Counted from the stretch's first letter, positions 1 to 8,889 are shown. The stretch: DNA of 64,000 bases from Trinickia terrae (GCF_005144415.1 NZ_SWJE01000015.1:62001-126000), one strand, 5' to 3'. Translations and numbers: made by a program. Notes: generated by a model from the letters alone, not told the origin.

Positions 1-282
1 TGAGAGCGGATCGTCGTAGCGCGGCGTGATGAAGCTGCCGGCGCCCTGCGTGCGGCGGATGAGCCCCTGCTCGACGAGCAGCGCGATCGCCTTGCGCGCC
101 GTGATGCGCGACACACCGAGCGCCTCCGACAGCACGCGCTCGGACGGCAGCGCCTCGCCCGCGTTCCAGCGGTTCTCGTGGATCGCGTTGCTGAGCTTGC
201 GGGCGAGTTGCAGATAGAGCGGCGTGTCGTTGTCCGGGTCCGGGCGCAGATCGCGCCAGCGGTCTTCCGTGCTTGAGTTCAT
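1..282 (-). CDS. GntR-family transcriptional regulator, N-terminal part (cut by left edge)
   Basis: The 94 visible codons begin with ATG and read open to the window edge, so the C-terminal effector domain is missing. They hold a winged helix-turn-helix of the GntR type: PLYLQLARKL at the start, then the recognition part LPSERVLSEALGVSRITARK and the wing segment QGLIRRTQGAGSF. In GntR/HutC proteins this half binds operator DNA and the missing half binds a small sugar phosphate or amino-acid ligand. The sequence resembles the regulators that sit beside N-acetylglucosamine genes in Burkholderia, but the ligand cannot be read from this half. It is divergent from the aldo/keto reductase, with a 172-bp shared spacer. 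Confidence 0.9.
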   Translation of the reverse strand, partial: MNSSTEDRWRDLRPDPDNDTPLYLQLARKLSNAIHENRWNAGEALPSERVLSEALGVSRITARKAIALLVEQGLIRRTQGAGSFITPRYDDPLS

Positions 283-454
283 GGAGGGAGTGAGACAAAG
301 GGCAAGCGGCAATTCTAAGACATTGGCGCGCCGCGTTATAGCCGGTTTTTGCCCTCCGATACGATCGATCGGCGCGCGTGGCGCTACACTCGGCGCCATC
401 CGCAGCACGAATCTTGCGCGCGATCGAGCACGCGCACACCGCCAAGGAAACGCC

Positions 455-1300
455 ATGACCAACGATCAAGCCTATGTCAGCCTGCCCGGCGGCGAGCGCA
501 TCGCCAAGCTCGGACAGGGTACCTGGGAGATGGGCGAGCGGGCTTCGCGCCGCGCCGCGGAGATTGCCGCGCTGCGCGAAGGCATCGAGCTCGGCATGAC
601 CGTCATCGATACCGCTGAAATGTACGGCGACGGCGCGACCGAGGAGCTCGTCGGCGAGGCGCTCGCGGGCCTGCGCGAGCAGGTGTTCCTCGTGAGCAAG
701 GTCTATCCGCACAATGCGAGCCGGCGCGGCGTCGTCGCGGCCTGCGAGGCGAGCCTCGAGCGCCTGAAGACCGACCGGCTCGACTTGTACTTGCTGCACT
801 GGCGCGGCGGCGTGCCGCTCGCCGAGACGATCGAAGGCTTCGAGGCGTTGCGCCGCGCAGGCAAGATCCGCCATTGGGGCGTGAGCAACTTCGACACCGG
901 CGATATGGAGGAGCTCGTCTCCGCGCGCGGCGGCGAGGCGTGCGCGACGAACCAGATTCTCTACAACGTCGCGCGGCGCGGACCGGAATTCGACCTGCTG
1001 CCGTGGCTCGCCGCGCGCAAGATGCCGGCGATGGCCTACAGCCCGGTCGATCATGCTCGTTTGCCGAACCGCACGCCGCTCGACGAGATCGCGCGGGCGC
1101 GCGGCGTGTCGGTGGTTCACATCGCGCTGGCGTGGGTGCTGACGCAGCCGGACGTGTTCGCGATCCCGAAGGCGGGGAGCGTCGAGCATGTGCGCGAGAA
1201 CCGTCGCGCGCTCGATCTGCGGTTCAGCGCGGATGAGCTCGCGGCCATCGACGGCTATTTCAAGCCGCCGCGCGGCAAGCACCCGCTGGAAATGCTGTGA
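455..1300 (+). CDS. Aldo/keto reductase
   Basis: A 281-residue NAD(P)H-dependent carbonyl reductase with a single TIM-barrel domain, cytoplasmic. The family tetrad is visible: Asp52 and Tyr57 in VIDTAEMYGDG, Lys82 in FLVSKVYPH and His115 in LYLLHWRGG; the cofactor-side motif GKIRHWGVSNF follows. The ATG is preceded by AAGGAAA at good spacing; an in-frame upstream extension exists but has no signal or domain and overlaps the probable promoter. The length is a little short of classic AKRs (about 300-320), typical of the bacterial DkgA/YeaE-like subgroup. The physiological substrate cannot be inferred. It is divergent from the GntR gene, which may regulate it. Confidence 0.93.
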   Translation: MTNDQAYVSLPGGERIAKLGQGTWEMGERASRRAAEIAALREGIELGMTVIDTAEMYGDGATEELVGEALAGLREQVFLVSKVYPHNASRRGVVAACEASLERLKTDRLDLYLLHWRGGVPLAETIEGFEALRRAGKIRHWGVSNFDTGDMEELVSARGGEACATNQILYNVARRGPEFDLLPWLAARKMPAMAYSPVDHARLPNRTPLDEIARARGVSVVHIALAWVLTQPDVFAIPKAGSVEHVRENRRALDLRFSADELAAIDGYFKPPRGKHPLEML

Positions 1301-1323
1301 GCGGCGCCCGGCGCGCTAGCTTG

Positions 1324-1761
1324 TCAATTGCACGCGTGATGCATATGGACTGAGCCGAGCACGGCGACTTCGGCGGGGGTGCGCTTGAGCGCGTCGTCGT
1401 TGACTGTGTGCGTATCGGCGACGAACTCGTCGACGATCGCCGCCACCGGCGTGCCGGCCAGGCACAGGGAGACTTGCTGCACGGCGTTGGGCGGCACGGT
1501 GGCGCGCTGGCCGAGGAACAGCACCCCGTATTGATAGCCGTGGATGATGCCGCGCACCGCGCCCACGCATTGGCCTTGCGCGACGTTGTCGGTTTTCTGC
1601 TGGCAGAGCTGGGAAAGCGAGTAGGCAGAGAAAGAGGGGTCGGCGTGGGGTTGATCGGCGACTGGTTGCTGCGCGTAGGCCTGGGAAACCGTCGCGAGCG
1701 CTGCGGCGGCGAACAGGGCGTTTGCCGTGCGCCTTGCCTGCGTGATGACGTTTCGCTTCAT
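1324..1761 (-). CDS. Secreted Rap1a/Tai-like small protein
   Basis: A 145-residue exported protein. Residues 1-30 form a Sec signal peptide ending AYA. The mature part has four cysteines (about 53, 65, 100, 144) and the pattern LCQ...GQCVGAVRGIIHGY...SLCLAGTPV..VDEFVADT, which matches the Rap1a/Tai domain seen in immunity proteins of type VI amidase effectors and in many stand-alone periplasmic proteins. The four cysteines could form two disulfides. No effector gene is adjacent, so an immunity role is not supported here; it may be one of the domesticated or free-standing family members. The call rests on the Cys spacing and Gly-Tyr motif, not on a search. Confidence 0.7.
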   Translation of the reverse strand: MKRNVITQARRTANALFAAAALATVSQAYAQQPVADQPHADPSFSAYSLSQLCQQKTDNVAQGQCVGAVRGIIHGYQYGVLFLGQRATVPPNAVQQVSLCLAGTPVAAIVDEFVADTHTVNDDALKRTPAEVAVLGSVHMHHACN

Positions 1762-2064
1762 CTTGTTCTCCTGTGTCGACCGCAGTTAGCGCTTCAGCGC
1801 TTGCTCCGGGCCATCAGCGGTCGAATCGAATGTCGAATTCGATAGAGGAGCACGCGACGATTTGGTTCCTGTGCGAGGGTTCGCCAGCGCACAGACAGAC
1901 GCCGGCGCCGGCGCGCGGCGGGCATCGAGGGGTGCCGTGGTCCCGCGCCCCGGGCGGTGACGCTCGACGGGGGATCGATGCGTCACCGCCAAAAGACGCT
2001 CCGAAAGAAGTTGGCTGCGCATCGTGCGCCGGGCGCGACGGCGTCGAGATGCCGTCGCCGGGAT
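1762..2064. other. Spacer between two minus-strand secreted-protein genes
   Basis: About 300 bp carrying the promoter region of the Rap1a/Tai-like gene and the 3' flank of the glycine-rich gene. The part next to the Rap1a/Tai start is less GC-rich (the segment around 1825-1870). No convincing gene, terminator or consensus promoter pair was seen. Confidence 0.5.
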
Positions 2065-2880
2065 CTAGCGTCCCTTGCCGCCCGAACCGTGTCCGCCGGA
2101 GCCGCCGCCGAAACCTCCGCCGAACCCGCCACCGAAGCCGCCGCCAAAACCCCCTCCGAAGCCGCCTCCGAAGCCGCCCGCGCCGCCACTTGGACCGCTC
2201 GGGCCGCTGTGGCCGCCACAGCCGCAACCGCCACTGCTACTACCGCCACTGCTACTACCGCTACTGCCACCGCTACCGCCGCTACCACCGCTACCACCGC
2301 TACCACCGCTACCACCGCTACCACCGCTACCGCCACCGCCACCGCCACCGCCACCGCCACCACTGCTGCCACCACCACCACCGCTACTTCCACCACCACC
2401 GCTACTTCCACCACCACCGCTACTTCCACCACCACTCGCGCTTGCGCTCCCGACGCCGCCTCTGCCGCTCGAACCGCCCGCACTGCCCGGCGTGCCGGCC
2501 GGATCGCCTGCGCCCGCGCTGCTCGAACCCGCTGTACCGTTCGCCGCCGGATTGCCACCGCCTCCGCCCGCATGCGAATTACATGCGCCGCGGTTCGGAT
2601 CGTCGCGGCAAGTCCGGACCAGGAAGACCGAATCCGCGTCGTCGAGGTACGTCGATGCCAACACGATCCGCTGCCCGCTCGAAGCAGGCTCGACGACCAC
2701 GGGCGCCGAGGCGCCAGGCCGAGAGGCTGCGTTCTCCTCGACGAGCCAACGTGGAATCACGTCGCCGGACGAAGCTGCGTACGCATCGTTCTCCATCGGC
2801 ACGACCGCGATGCCTGCGGTCAGGACCACTGCACACCGGAAAACTACATGGCAATACTGAATGAATGTTCTGCTCTTCAT
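2065..2880 (-). CDS. Exported glycine-rich repeat protein
   Basis: A 271-residue protein in three parts: a hydrophobic export signal (residues 1 to about 35, ending DAYA), a mixed-composition segment of about 65 residues with two cysteines (VRTCRDDPNRGACNSH), and a tail of about 165 residues that is almost only Gly and Ser. The tail has GSSGGG units, then GGS triplets, a GCGCGG cysteine pair and about six GGFG units, ending in a basic HGSGGKGR. The start has a good ribosome site (GGGAGAAG, 4-nt spacing). Other frames are also open across the repeats, but only this one has a signal peptide, a ribosome site and a natural stop. Low-complexity Gly/Ser tails are known in surface or cell-envelope proteins; no function can be assigned. 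Confidence 0.72.
   Translation of the reverse strand: MKSRTFIQYCHVVFRCAVVLTAGIAVVPMENDAYAASSGDVIPRWLVEENAASRPGASAPVVVEPASSGQRIVLASTYLDDADSVFLVRTCRDDPNRGACNSHAGGGGGNPAANGTAGSSSAGAGDPAGTPGSAGGSSGRGGVGSASASGGGSSGGGGSSGGGGSSGGGGGSSGGGGGGGGGGGSGGSGGSGGSGGSGGSGGSGGSSGSSSGGSSSGGCGCGGHSGPSGPSGGAGGFGGGFGGGFGGGFGGGFGGGFGGGSGGHGSGGKGR
2095..2440. repeat. Short in-frame tandem repeats in the glycine-rich gene
   Basis: Three stacked arrays, all multiples of 3 bp. Near 2095-2185 a 12-bp unit (plus-strand form like CCGCCGAAGCCT) encodes GGFG. Near 2270-2335 a 9-bp unit ACCACCGCT is repeated about six times and encodes SGG, next to a CACCGC hexamer run. Near 2380-2440 an 18-bp unit beginning CCACCACCACCGCTACTT occurs three times and encodes GSSGGG. 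Copy-number change would lengthen or shorten the protein without a frameshift. Confidence 0.85.
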
Positions 2881-3170
2881 GGCGCTTCTCCCGAGGAGAC
2901 GGCCGGCTTCGAGGTGTTGTCGACCGTTCTGCCCATCGATCGAAACCCCGCTTGCTGGCGCGACCGGCGGCCCGGCTATGTGCGCCGTTTAAAGCGAGTA
3001 GCGTGCCACTGCGTGCAAACCCGCGCCGCGTAAAGAAACGGCGACGGGCGCATCGCGCGGCATCGGGCGAAGCTCATGAAAACGTTTCGAGCGTGAAACG
3101 AGCGCCGGAATTGGCGCAGGGCGGCGTTACATCCTTGATCGGGCGGGCCGTCGGTTGAAGCCGCCGGACG
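2881..3170. other. Spacer between the peptide transporter operon and the glycine-rich gene
   Basis: About 290 bp lying after the stop of the double ATPase and before the glycine-rich gene, both on the minus strand. It should contain the promoter of the latter. No gene, strong terminator or repeat was recognised. Confidence 0.45.
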
Positions 3171-5291
3171 CTATCCGCGCCGCGGCCCGCGCTGCAATTC
3201 GCGCAGTTGTTCGACGGGGATGTGGCAGCGAATCCGATGCTCGCCGCCGGCGTCGAGAAAAGGTGGATCCTGCTGTTCGCAGATCGCGCCGAGCTTGCGC
3301 GGACAGCGCGTCTGGAACATGCATCCCGTGGGAACCGCCGACGGGCTCGGCAGGTCGCCAGAGAGGTGGATGCGAGCAACGCTCGCGCCGTCGCCGTCGA
3401 GCGTCGGCACTGACGACAGCAGCGCTTCGGTATATGGATGGTGCGGTCCGTCGAACACCGCGCCGGCCGGGCCGATCTCCATCAAGCGCCCGACGTACAG
3501 CACGGCGATCCGGTCGGACACATAGCGCACGACGTGCAGGTCGTGCGAAATGAACACGTAGCTCACGCCGCGATCGCGCTGCAAGTCGGCGAGCAGGTTG
3601 AGGATCGCGGCCTGCACGGAGACGTCGAGCGCCGAAGTCGGCTCGTCGCAGACCACGACGCGCGGGTCGCCCGCGAAGGCGCGCGCGATCGCGACGCGCT
3701 GCTTGAGGCCGCCCGACAGCTGCCGCGTGCGCACGCCGAGATAGCGCTCGGGCAGGCGCACCGCGGCCGTGAGCGCGGCGAGGCGCGCATCGTGCGCGGG
3801 ACCGCACAGCGAGCCGAGCTTCGAGAGCGCGCGGCCGATCAGGCGCTTCACCGAATGCGCGCGATTGAGCGCCGAGTCCGGGTTCTGGAACACGATCTGC
3901 AGCGACTTGACCTGGTCGTCGTTGCGTCCCGTCACGCGCGGCGGCAGCGGGGCGCCGTCGAGTTCGAGCACACCGCCTTCGTCGGGCGCGACGAGGCCGA
4001 GCAGCAGTTTCGCGAGCGTCGTCTTGCCGCTGCCCGATTCGCCGACGAGGCCGAGCGTCTCGCCCGCGGCAAGCTCGAGCGAAACGTCGTCGACGGCGCG
4101 CAGCGGGCCGTCCGCCACGTGATAGGTCTTCGACAGATGCGCCGCGCGCAGGGCGATGGCGCTGCCGTTCGTCTTCGCTCCCGGCTGCGAGCGGTTCGCA
4201 TGGGCATTGCCGTTGCCGTCATCGGCCGCTGCGCCGTTCGCCGCGCGCGGCAACTCGATCGCCCGCTCGTGGTAATGGCAGCGCGACATCTGATCGCCGT
4301 GCGCGGCGTTCACGCGATAGGGCGGCGGCGCTTCGCGCCGGCAGCGCTCGTCGGCTAGGCGGCAGCGCTCCGCGTACACGCACCCCCGCGTCACCGAGCC
4401 TGGCGGCGGCAGGTTGCCCGCGATCGTATCGAGCCGGTCGATGTCCTTGCTGCGTCCCGGGCTCGGCAGGCAACGCAACAGGCCCACCGTATACGGATGG
4501 CGCGGCCTCGCGAACACATCGCGCGTCGCGCCTTCCTCTACGAGCTTGCCTGCATAGAGCACGCCGACGCGGTCGCACATGCGTCCGATCACGGCGAGGT
4601 TGTGGCTGATGAAGAGCACGGCGGTGCCGAGCTCGCTGCGCAGTTGCGCGACGAGATCGAGCACCTCCGCTTCGACGGTGGCGTCGAGACCGGTGGTCGG
4701 CTCGTCGAGGATCAGCAGCGCGGGGTTCGAGGCGAGCGCCATCGCGATCACGACGCGTTGCTGCATGCCGCCCGACAATTGATGAGGATAGCTGTCCATC
4801 ACGCGCTCGGGCGCGGCGATGCGCACGCGCTGCAGCATCTCGAGCGTGCGCGTGAGCGCTTCGGCGCGCGTCGCGCCGGCCGCTTCGAAGGCTTCCGTCA
4901 CTTGCCGCGCGATCGTGAGCGACGGATTGAGCGCGCGCGACGGGTCCTGGTAGACCATCGAGATTGCGTTGGCGCGCAGGCGGCGCAATGCATCGGCGTT
5001 GAGCGAGGCGATGTCCTGCCCCGCGATCGAGATGCGTCCGGCCTTGACCTTGCCGTTGCGCGGCAGATAGCGCAGCGCCGCCATCGCCACGGTCGACTTG
5101 CCGCAGCCCGATTCGCCGACGAGTCCGTACGCTTCGCCGCGCCGCACGCGGAACGACACGTCCTGCAGCACCTCGCGATCGCGCCCGCGCATCCGGTAGG
5201 CGACCGTCAGGCCGACCACGGTCAGGGCGTCGGCATGCTCGCTCTTCGAGACGTCGAAGGCGGGGAAGGACGAAGGCGGCGGCCCGTTCAT
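3171..5291 (-). CDS. Peptide/nickel-type ABC transporter, fused double ATPase (DppD-DppF/YejF type)
   Basis: A 706-residue cytoplasmic ATPase with two complete ABC domains. Domain 1 has Walker A GESGCGKST (from about 59), signature LSGGMQQR (about 172) and Walker B LLILDEPTTGLD. Domain 2 has Walker A GESGSGKTT, signature LSGGLKQR and Walker B VVVCDEPTSALD. Each is followed by the oligopeptide-type C-terminal motif with clustered cysteines (GCVYAERCRLADERC; GCMFQTRCPRKLGAIC), found in DppD/OppD-like subunits, some of which carry an Fe-S cluster there. The linker is rich in Ala, Asn and Gly. The start ATG overlaps the permease stop as ATGA. It energises import of a peptide or similar solute through the two upstream-encoded permeases. 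Confidence 0.95.
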   Translation of the reverse strand: MNGPPPSSFPAFDVSKSEHADALTVVGLTVAYRMRGRDREVLQDVSFRVRRGEAYGLVGESGCGKSTVAMAALRYLPRNGKVKAGRISIAGQDIASLNADALRRLRANAISMVYQDPSRALNPSLTIARQVTEAFEAAGATRAEALTRTLEMLQRVRIAAPERVMDSYPHQLSGGMQQRVVIAMALASNPALLILDEPTTGLDATVEAEVLDLVAQLRSELGTAVLFISHNLAVIGRMCDRVGVLYAGKLVEEGATRDVFARPRHPYTVGLLRCLPSPGRSKDIDRLDTIAGNLPPPGSVTRGCVYAERCRLADERCRREAPPPYRVNAAHGDQMSRCHYHERAIELPRAANGAAADDGNGNAHANRSQPGAKTNGSAIALRAAHLSKTYHVADGPLRAVDDVSLELAAGETLGLVGESGSGKTTLAKLLLGLVAPDEGGVLELDGAPLPPRVTGRNDDQVKSLQIVFQNPDSALNRAHSVKRLIGRALSKLGSLCGPAHDARLAALTAAVRLPERYLGVRTRQLSGGLKQRVAIARAFAGDPRVVVCDEPTSALDVSVQAAILNLLADLQRDRGVSYVFISHDLHVVRYVSDRIAVLYVGRLMEIGPAGAVFDGPHHPYTEALLSSVPTLDGDGASVARIHLSGDLPSPSAVPTGCMFQTRCPRKLGAICEQQDPPFLDAGGEHRIRCHIPVEQLRELQRGPRRG

Positions 5292-6151
5292 CGGTCGAGC
5301 ACTCCCTGCACGCTGTCGGCGATCAGGTTCACGCCGACCACGAGCGTGGCGATCGCGAGCGCGTCGAACACGACGGTCCACCACGCGCCGCCCGCCATCA
5401 GCGTGTACGACTCGGAGAGCGCGAGCCCCCAGTCGGCCGACGGCGGCTGGATGCCGAAGCCGAGGAACGAGAGCGTCGCGACCGCGAAGATCGCATAGCC
5501 GAGCCGCACGTTTGCCTCGACGGCGATCGGCGGCAGCACGTTCGGCAGGATCTCCGCGAACATGATGTAGAGCGCGTTCTCGCCGCGCAATTGGGCGGCG
5601 GCGACGTAGTCGAGATGGCGCTCGGCAAGCACGGCCGCGCGCACCGTGCGAGCGGTGATCGGCGTGAACGTGATGCCGATCACGAGGATCACGGTGGCGT
5701 TGCTCGCGCCGACCGCCGCGAGCGCAAGCAGCGCGACGATCACGAGCGGCAGCGCGAGCAGCGCATCGATCGCGCGGCCGACGACGTTGTCGACCCAGCC
5801 GCCGAAGTAGCCGACGAAGAGCCCGAGCGCGGTGCCCGCGAGCGTGCCGGCGAGGGTGGCAAGCGGCGCGATCGTGAGGATGTCGCGCGCGCCGACGATC
5901 ACGCGCGAGAACACGTCGCGCCCGAGCTGGTCGGTGCCGAACCAGTGGACGCGATCGGGCGGCGTGAGTGAATTGAGCGGATCGGATGCGTACGGATCGA
6001 GCGGGACGATATGCGGACCGAAGATCGCGCACAGCACCCAGAACGCGACGATGACGACGCCGACCACGAAAGTCGGTGAGCGCAGCAACACGCGCAGCGT
6101 ATCGAGGCGCGGATGGCGCGGGCGAGCGGCGCTGTCGGCGGTGGTGCTCAT
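5288..6151 (-). CDS. Peptide-type ABC transporter permease (DppC type)
   Basis: A 287-residue inner-membrane permease with about six hydrophobic helices. The N-terminal OppC_N-like part has PTFVVGVVIVAFWVLCAIFG and the hallmark HWFGTDQLGRDVFSR; the EAA-type loop that contacts the ATPase is RHLDYVAAAQLRGENALYI with I.PNVL after it. Both ends overlap neighbours by the 4-bp ATGA arrangement, so translation of permease, permease and ATPase is coupled. The true start is this coupled ATG; longer readings upstream only shadow the preceding gene. It pairs with the DppB-type subunit. Confidence 0.95.
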   Translation of the reverse strand: MSTTADSAARPRHPRLDTLRVLLRSPTFVVGVVIVAFWVLCAIFGPHIVPLDPYASDPLNSLTPPDRVHWFGTDQLGRDVFSRVIVGARDILTIAPLATLAGTLAGTALGLFVGYFGGWVDNVVGRAIDALLALPLVIVALLALAAVGASNATVILVIGITFTPITARTVRAAVLAERHLDYVAAAQLRGENALYIMFAEILPNVLPPIAVEANVRLGYAIFAVATLSFLGFGIQPPSADWGLALSESYTLMAGGAWWTVVFDALAIATLVVGVNLIADSVQGVLDR

Positions 6152-7158
6152 TCCGCACCTCTTACGCGCAGCCGCGGATTGAGCGCGACGTAGAGCGCAT
6201 CGGCGGCGAGATTGGCGACCGTGTAGACGACGCCGATCGTCAGCACGCCGGCCTCGAGCATCGGGAAGTCCTTCGACTTGGCCGCGTTGTAGATCAGCGA
6301 GCCGATGCCCTGGTAGTGAAACAGCGTCTCGACGACGACGAGCCCGCCGATCATGTAGCCGAGCTGCGTCGCGGCGACGGTGATGGTCGGCAAAAGCGCA
6401 TTGCGCAGCACGTGCCGCATGATCACGACGCGCTGCGGCAGCCCCTTCAGGATCGCGGTGCGCGTGTAGTCGGCATCGAGCGCCTCGACGGTGCCCGCGC
6501 GCGCCATGCGCGCGATATAGCCGAAGAACACGAAGACGAGCGGCAGCACAGGCAGGATCAAATGCCGCAACTGCTCGAAGAAGCCGGCGTTCGCGGGGTA
6601 GTCCGCTTCGATCGGCAGCCACTCGAGCCAGATGCCGAACACGAGGATCAGCGCGATCGACGAGACGAACTCCGGCACCACGGTGGCCGACAGCCCGGTG
6701 ATGCTGATCGCGCGATCGAGCCAGCGCCCGGCGTGCATCGCGGCCCACACGCCGCCCGCGATGCCGAGCGGCACGACGGCGATGAACGCGAGCGCGCCGA
6801 GCTTCGCCGAGTTGCCGAGCGCGCTCGCGATGAACGGCGCGACCGGCGCGCGAAACGCGTACGACATGCCCATGTCGCCCTGCACGAAATGCGTGATCCA
6901 CGCGGCGTACTGCACGAAGAGCGGCCGGTCGGCGCCGAGCTGGTGATCGAGCGCGGCGACCGCGCGTGCATCGGCGAGCGGCCCGAGGATCGCGCGGCCG
7001 ACGTCGCCCGGCAGGAGCTGCCCGCCCGCGAACACGATCACCGACAAGAGCCAGAGCGTGACGAGCGACAGCGCAAGCCGCGTCGCGAGAAAGCGCGCGA
7101 TGCGGGCCGCGCTGCCGCTGGCGGCCCGCCGGGGAGGGGAGGAGACCGTGGTCGACAT
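6148..7158 (-). CDS. Peptide-type ABC transporter permease (DppB type)
   Basis: A 336-residue permease, first membrane subunit of the importer. It shows the DppB/OppB layout: a first helix LALSLVTLWLLSVIVFAGGQ, the LPGD motif, a periplasmic loop and a C-terminal BPD_transp_1 domain with the cytoplasmic coupling segment LDADYTRTAILKGLPQRVVI followed by RHVLRNALLP. The N-terminus is extended by about 20 Ser/Ala/Arg-rich residues before helix 1. It ends in an ATGA overlap with the DppC-type gene and lies 45 bp after the binding-protein gene, consistent with one operon. Confidence 0.95.
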   Translation of the reverse strand: MSTTVSSPPRRAASGSAARIARFLATRLALSLVTLWLLSVIVFAGGQLLPGDVGRAILGPLADARAVAALDHQLGADRPLFVQYAAWITHFVQGDMGMSYAFRAPVAPFIASALGNSAKLGALAFIAVVPLGIAGGVWAAMHAGRWLDRAISITGLSATVVPEFVSSIALILVFGIWLEWLPIEADYPANAGFFEQLRHLILPVLPLVFVFFGYIARMARAGTVEALDADYTRTAILKGLPQRVVIMRHVLRNALLPTITVAATQLGYMIGGLVVVETLFHYQGIGSLIYNAAKSKDFPMLEAGVLTIGVVYTVANLAADALYVALNPRLRVRGAE

Positions 7159-7203
7159 CGTTCTATCGTGACTCTCGCTCGCGCGCAGCTTCGACGCCGG
7201 GCG

Positions 7204-8889
7204 CTACGCGGTCAGCGTCGCGCGATCGAAGTACAGCTGCAGGATCGCGGTGAAGCGCAGCCCGTTGAGCGTCTTGCGCGCCGCGATCAGTTGATCGAAG
7301 AAATACGGAATCACGACCGGCGTCTCGTCGAGCAGGAGCGTCTGGATCTGCCCGGCGATCTTCTTTTGCGATGCGGCGCCGAGCGCGCCGACGAATTGGG
7401 CGACGAGCGAGTCGTACTGCGCGTTCTTGAAGTGGGCCGCGTTCCACGTGCCGCTCGACGTGAGCGGTGCGCTCAGGAAGACGTTCGGCACGCCGCGGTG
7501 ACCGTAGTCGGTGATGCCGAGCGGCGAGTCGAGCCAGTCCGACTTGCCGGGCGTGCCGGCGCCGTAATAGAGCTCCTGGCTCTCGACCTTGAGCGAAACG
7601 TTCACGCCGATTGCCTTCGCCGCGTTCTGCACGACGACCGCGAGATCGGGAATCTCCATGAACTTCTCGGTGGTGAGCGTGACGTCGAAGCCGTTCGGAT
7701 GGCCTGCTTGCGCGAGCAATTGCTTGGCCTTCGCGACATCGAGCTTGCGTTGGGCGACGGCGGTATCGGTCGACGGAAATATGGGTGCAAACGGGCTGTC
7801 GTTGCCGATCTCCGCGCGGCCGTGGAAGAGGCCGCGCACCATCACGTCGCGATTCAGCGCGAGCGCGAGCGCCTGGCGCACGCGCTTGTCGGTGAATGGT
7901 GCGATGTCGTTGCGCATGTGGATCTGTCGATGCGCGCTGGATTTCACGCCTGTCACCTTGAAGCCCGGATTGTTCAGGATGCCGGCGCCGCCCTGGATCG
8001 TGAAGCCGCCCATGACGTCGGCCTGCTTGCCCTGCAGCGCGAGGATCTGGGCCTGCTGGTCCGCATAGAACGAAAACTGCACGCGCTCCGGCAGCGCTTT
8101 GGCGCCCCAGTAGTCGGGGTTGCGCACGAACGAGGCACCCACCTTCGGCGTGTACTTCTCGAGCTTGAACGGACCGGTGCCGATGAAGCTCTGCTCGTAG
8201 TTGCCGCTGAAATTCGCCGGCAGCATCACGGCGTTGTAATTGTCCGAGGAAACGTAGTACGGGAAGTTGCCGTTGGGGGCGTCGAGGTGGAAGGCGACCG
8301 TGTGGTCGTCGACGGCCTGCGTGCCGCCCTTGGACAGCACCCCCTTCAGCACCGACAGCGCCGCCGACCCGCTCGCGGGATCGGCGAGGCGGTCGAACGT
8401 CGCGGCGACGTCCTTCGCGGTGAACGGCTGGCCATCGTGGAACTTGACGCCCTGGCGCAGCTTGAAGGTCCACACGTCGCCCTTCTCGTTCGCTTGCCAC
8501 GACAGCGCGAGCGCCGGTTTCAGCGCCATGCGCTCGCTGTCGTCGTCGATCAGGTACTCGCCCGTCTGGCACAGGAGACCGACGCCCGCGGCATCCCCCA
8601 CGGTCAGCGGGTTCATGGCGCCAGCGGGCATCAGGTGCGCGACGCGGATCGTCGCGTTCGCCGCGCCGGCCGTGCCTTGCGCGTGCGCGCCGCGCGGCGC
8701 GAGCAGCGCGCCGCCGCCGGCTGCCGCCAGCAAGCCGAATAAGCCCATCGTGCTCGCATGGCGCAGCAGCTCGCGGCGCGTGAGGCGCCCTGCGAAGTAT
8801 TCGTCGATCGCATGGTTGCCGAATTCGCCGGCGTCGCGGCGGGAGGCCTCTAGAGCGAGGGCCAGGCGGAGTTCCGCGGGAGTCTTCAT
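7204..8889 (-). CDS. Tat-exported ABC transporter substrate-binding protein (SBP family 5)
   Basis: A 561-residue periplasmic receptor of the DppA/OppA/NikA family and first gene of the importer operon. The chosen ATG gives a leader with a twin-arginine motif at residues 38-39 (RLTRRELLRHAS) and a hydrophobic core to GAHAQ near 71, i.e. export in a folded state by Tat with a fairly long n-region. Family features include VWTFKLRQGVKFHDGQPFTA and the later ALALNRDVMVRGLF. An upstream in-frame extension exists but would bury the Tat signal. Ligand is unknown: the family binds dipeptides, oligopeptides, opines, nickel chelates and some sugars. Confidence 0.93.
   Translation of the reverse strand: MKTPAELRLALALEASRRDAGEFGNHAIDEYFAGRLTRRELLRHASTMGLFGLLAAAGGGALLAPRGAHAQGTAGAANATIRVAHLMPAGAMNPLTVGDAAGVGLLCQTGEYLIDDDSERMALKPALALSWQANEKGDVWTFKLRQGVKFHDGQPFTAKDVAATFDRLADPASGSAALSVLKGVLSKGGTQAVDDHTVAFHLDAPNGNFPYYVSSDNYNAVMLPANFSGNYEQSFIGTGPFKLEKYTPKVGASFVRNPDYWGAKALPERVQFSFYADQQAQILALQGKQADVMGGFTIQGGAGILNNPGFKVTGVKSSAHRQIHMRNDIAPFTDKRVRQALALALNRDVMVRGLFHGRAEIGNDSPFAPIFPSTDTAVAQRKLDVAKAKQLLAQAGHPNGFDVTLTTEKFMEIPDLAVVVQNAAKAIGVNVSLKVESQELYYGAGTPGKSDWLDSPLGITDYGHRGVPNVFLSAPLTSSGTWNAAHFKNAQYDSLVAQFVGALGAASQKKIAGQIQTLLLDETPVVIPYFFDQLIAARKTLNGLRFTAILQLYFDRATLTA

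Noticed and set aside
1324-1761. Calling the Rap1a/Tai-like protein a type VI immunity protein
   Set aside because: No cognate amidase effector or type VI gene is present nearby.
1773-3033. Long plus-strand frames rich in Pro, Thr/Ala or Arg/His across the glycine-rich gene
   Set aside because: They arise because triplet repeats lack stop codons; no ribosome site or signal, and composition is purely the repeat.
5958-8742. Long plus-strand Arg/Asp-rich frames antisense to the transporter operon
   Set aside because: Typical antisense open frames in GC-rich DNA; no domains, and the opposite strand has intact, coupled genes.
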